DNA of 7,036 nucleotides from positions 1-7,036 of the forward strand of contig JAUWIQ010000098.1 of assembly GCA_030605285.1 (NCBI GenBank), written 5' to 3'. The position numbers and the translations under genes were made by a program. This document shows, piece after piece, positions 5,759 through 7,036 of the stretch. Positions within the stretch are counted from its first letter, which is position 1; every line of letters begins with the position of its first letter. The notes beneath the pieces are model-generated. The model ran no database searches. It was not told where the DNA came from and saw nothing but the letters and a program-made list of their open reading frames with translations. The stretch comes from Planctomycetota bacterium (GTDB taxonomy: Bacteria > Planctomycetota > Planctomycetia > Pirellulales > UBA7805).

Positions 5759-6769
5759 GTGATTGAAGAAGTGCTGGGCCGCGTTTCGGCAGGAGAGGAC
5801 CTGTCGATGGCGGAAATGGCCGATACGATTGGCAGCATCATGCAAGGTGAGTGGGGCGATGCTCAGATTGCAGTTTTACTGACTGCCTTGAGATCCAAGG
5901 GCGAGACAGTTGCAGAAGTTGCCGGTGCCGCCATGGCGATGCGTGCAAACATGACCCGGATTGCTTCGACACGGACCGATTTGATCGATACTTGTGGAAC
6001 CGGAGGGGATGGTTCTGGCACATTCAACATCAGTACGGCTGCGGCGTTTGTGATTGCCGGATGTGGCTTGCCGGTCGCGAAACACGGCAACCGTAGCATT
6101 ACGAGTAAGACCGGATCGGCCGATGTCCTGGCTGCCCTGGGAATCCAGATTGAGGCACCGGTCCAGGTTGTCGAGCGCTGCCTTGATGAAATTGGAATCT
6201 GCTTCTGTTTTGCTCCCCTTTTACATCCGTCCATGAAAAATGTGGGCCCGGTTCGAAAAAAACTGGGAGTCCCCACGATCTTCAATTTACTTGGGCCACT
6301 TTGTAACCCAGCTTCGGCGCCCTTTCAACTTCTGGGCGTCGGGAGGCCGGAAATTTGCCATCTCTTGGCCGAGGCCCTGAGTCTGTTGGGAACAGAGCGG
6401 GCACTGATTGTTACCGGCGAGGATGGTCTCGATGAAGTCACTCTAGCGGGTGCCACACACGTACTGGAGGTTCGCGATGGGAAGATATCCGATTTTACCT
6501 GGCGACCGGATGTTTTCGGTCTCACGGAGGGGTCCTTGGAGGAACTTCGCGTAGAGAATGCTGAGCAAAGTGCGGCAATGATTCGTGAGGCACTTTCCGG
6601 TCGGATCGGCAGAGCACGTGACATCGTAATTGCCAATGCCGCCGCCGCTTTGTGGGTTGCGGATGCAGCCCCTACCCCGAGGGTCTGTGCAGCGCGTGCT
6701 GCGGCAGCGATCGACGATGGATCTGCGACAGAAATTCTTGCGCGACTGGCGGAACGGACTTCGGCCTAG
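5759..6769 (+). CDS. trpD: Anthranilate phosphoribosyltransferase TrpD
   Basis: TrpD transfers the phosphoribosyl group of PRPP to anthranilate, the second committed step of tryptophan synthesis, in the cytoplasm. The 336-residue protein has normal length. Seen: the N-terminal helical domain (about 1-70) with AGEDLS and QIAVLLTALRSKGET, the PRPP-binding glycine loop DTCGTGGDGSGTFNIST (77-93), KHGNRSITSKTGSADVL (108-124), the anthranilate-side motif HPSMKNVGPVRKKLG (156-170) with Arg166, FNLLGPLCNPA, and the metal-binding DGLDE (222-226). All key motifs are intact, so it should be active. The GTG start is chosen for its AGGAGG and because the encoded N-terminus then begins like the family; an ATG at 5672 with AGAGGAA upstream would add 29 residues without family resemblance. 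No other trp gene is in the window, and neighbours on both sides are unrelated, so trp genes appear dispersed here. No tryptophan-rich leader peptide is visible upstream. Confidence 0.96.
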   Translation: MIEEVLGRVSAGEDLSMAEMADTIGSIMQGEWGDAQIAVLLTALRSKGETVAEVAGAAMAMRANMTRIASTRTDLIDTCGTGGDGSGTFNISTAAAFVIAGCGLPVAKHGNRSITSKTGSADVLAALGIQIEAPVQVVERCLDEIGICFCFAPLLHPSMKNVGPVRKKLGVPTIFNLLGPLCNPASAPFQLLGVGRPEICHLLAEALSLLGTERALIVTGEDGLDEVTLAGATHVLEVRDGKISDFTWRPDVFGLTEGSLEELRVENAEQSAAMIREALSGRIGRARDIVIANAAAALWVADAAPTPRVCAARAAAAIDDGSATEILARLAERTSA

Positions 6770-7036
6770 AAGTGTAGTTATTCTAGCATCTCCTTGGCAT
6801 CTCTTCTGCTCGTACTTGGACCGGCGATGTTTGGTTTATCCGATAGATGGGACTGTGCAGTCAGGTCAGGTTGCCTGCCGGTCGCTGGGTACTTTTCAGC
6901 AAAAAATGAAGTCTTTGGCTAGATTGTCCGATCTTTCCCTGCATTCAGGAGACTGTTAGAATCGGAGGGCCTGGAGAAAACAGGTATCGAGCCTTGGTGG
7001 AAGCCTTTGGCAAGACGGTTTTTTCGACAAGTTTTA
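6770..7036. other. Region after trpD with no callable gene
   Basis: These 267 bases run to the window edge. CTAGAA (6766-6771) and TTCTAG (6781-6786) form a six-base inverted repeat at the trpD stop, but no T run follows. GGAGG near 6964-6969 looks like a ribosome site, yet no usual start codon sits at proper distance. One plus-strand frame is open from about 6926 to the edge and includes EPWWKPLARRFF, which could be the start of another gene whose initiation I cannot place. Confidence 0.35.

Overview
The window looks like a chromosomal housekeeping segment of a Gram-negative-type bacterium, most likely a planctomycete. That assignment is an inference from remembered family resemblance: a short DksA-like protein beginning MARKD, a planctomycete-style nucleoside hydrolase, an unusual single-PDZ HtrA, and a xylose-isomerase-like TIM-barrel protein. 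No rRNA marker is present. There are no tRNAs, CRISPR arrays, insertion sequences or phage genes.

Left part (1-2201): two queuosine genes are divergent. queC (minus strand, running off the left edge) makes preQ0. queF (822-1187) reduces preQ0 to preQ1, the precursor placed in tRNA by Tgt. queC carries an in-frame TAA at codon 45, exactly where the family has Glu, while the remaining 183 visible codons are intact. Directly after the queF stop, with no gap, starts a TIM-barrel sugar isomerase/epimerase-like gene (1188-2201), so the two are probably one transcript. A strong hairpin follows its stop.

Middle part (2202-4613): about 640 bases without a convincing gene lead to a DksA/TraR-type zinc-finger regulator (2845-3291), which keeps both its four cysteines and the acidic coiled-coil tip motif. 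Next is an exported HtrA-like serine protease with an intact His-Asp-Ser triad and one PDZ domain (3420-4559). A hairpin with a T run after htrA overlaps the end of the convergent next gene.

Right part (4614-7036): a nucleoside hydrolase on the minus strand (4614-5552) has lost several residues usually needed for calcium and ribose binding. It is divergent from an intact trpD (GTG start at 5759, stop at 6769), which stands apart from any other tryptophan gene in view. The last 267 bases hold no callable gene.

No clearly new multi-gene system is visible. The points most worth checking are the nonsense codon in queC, the altered active site of the nucleoside hydrolase, and the tight coupling of queF to the TIM-barrel gene.
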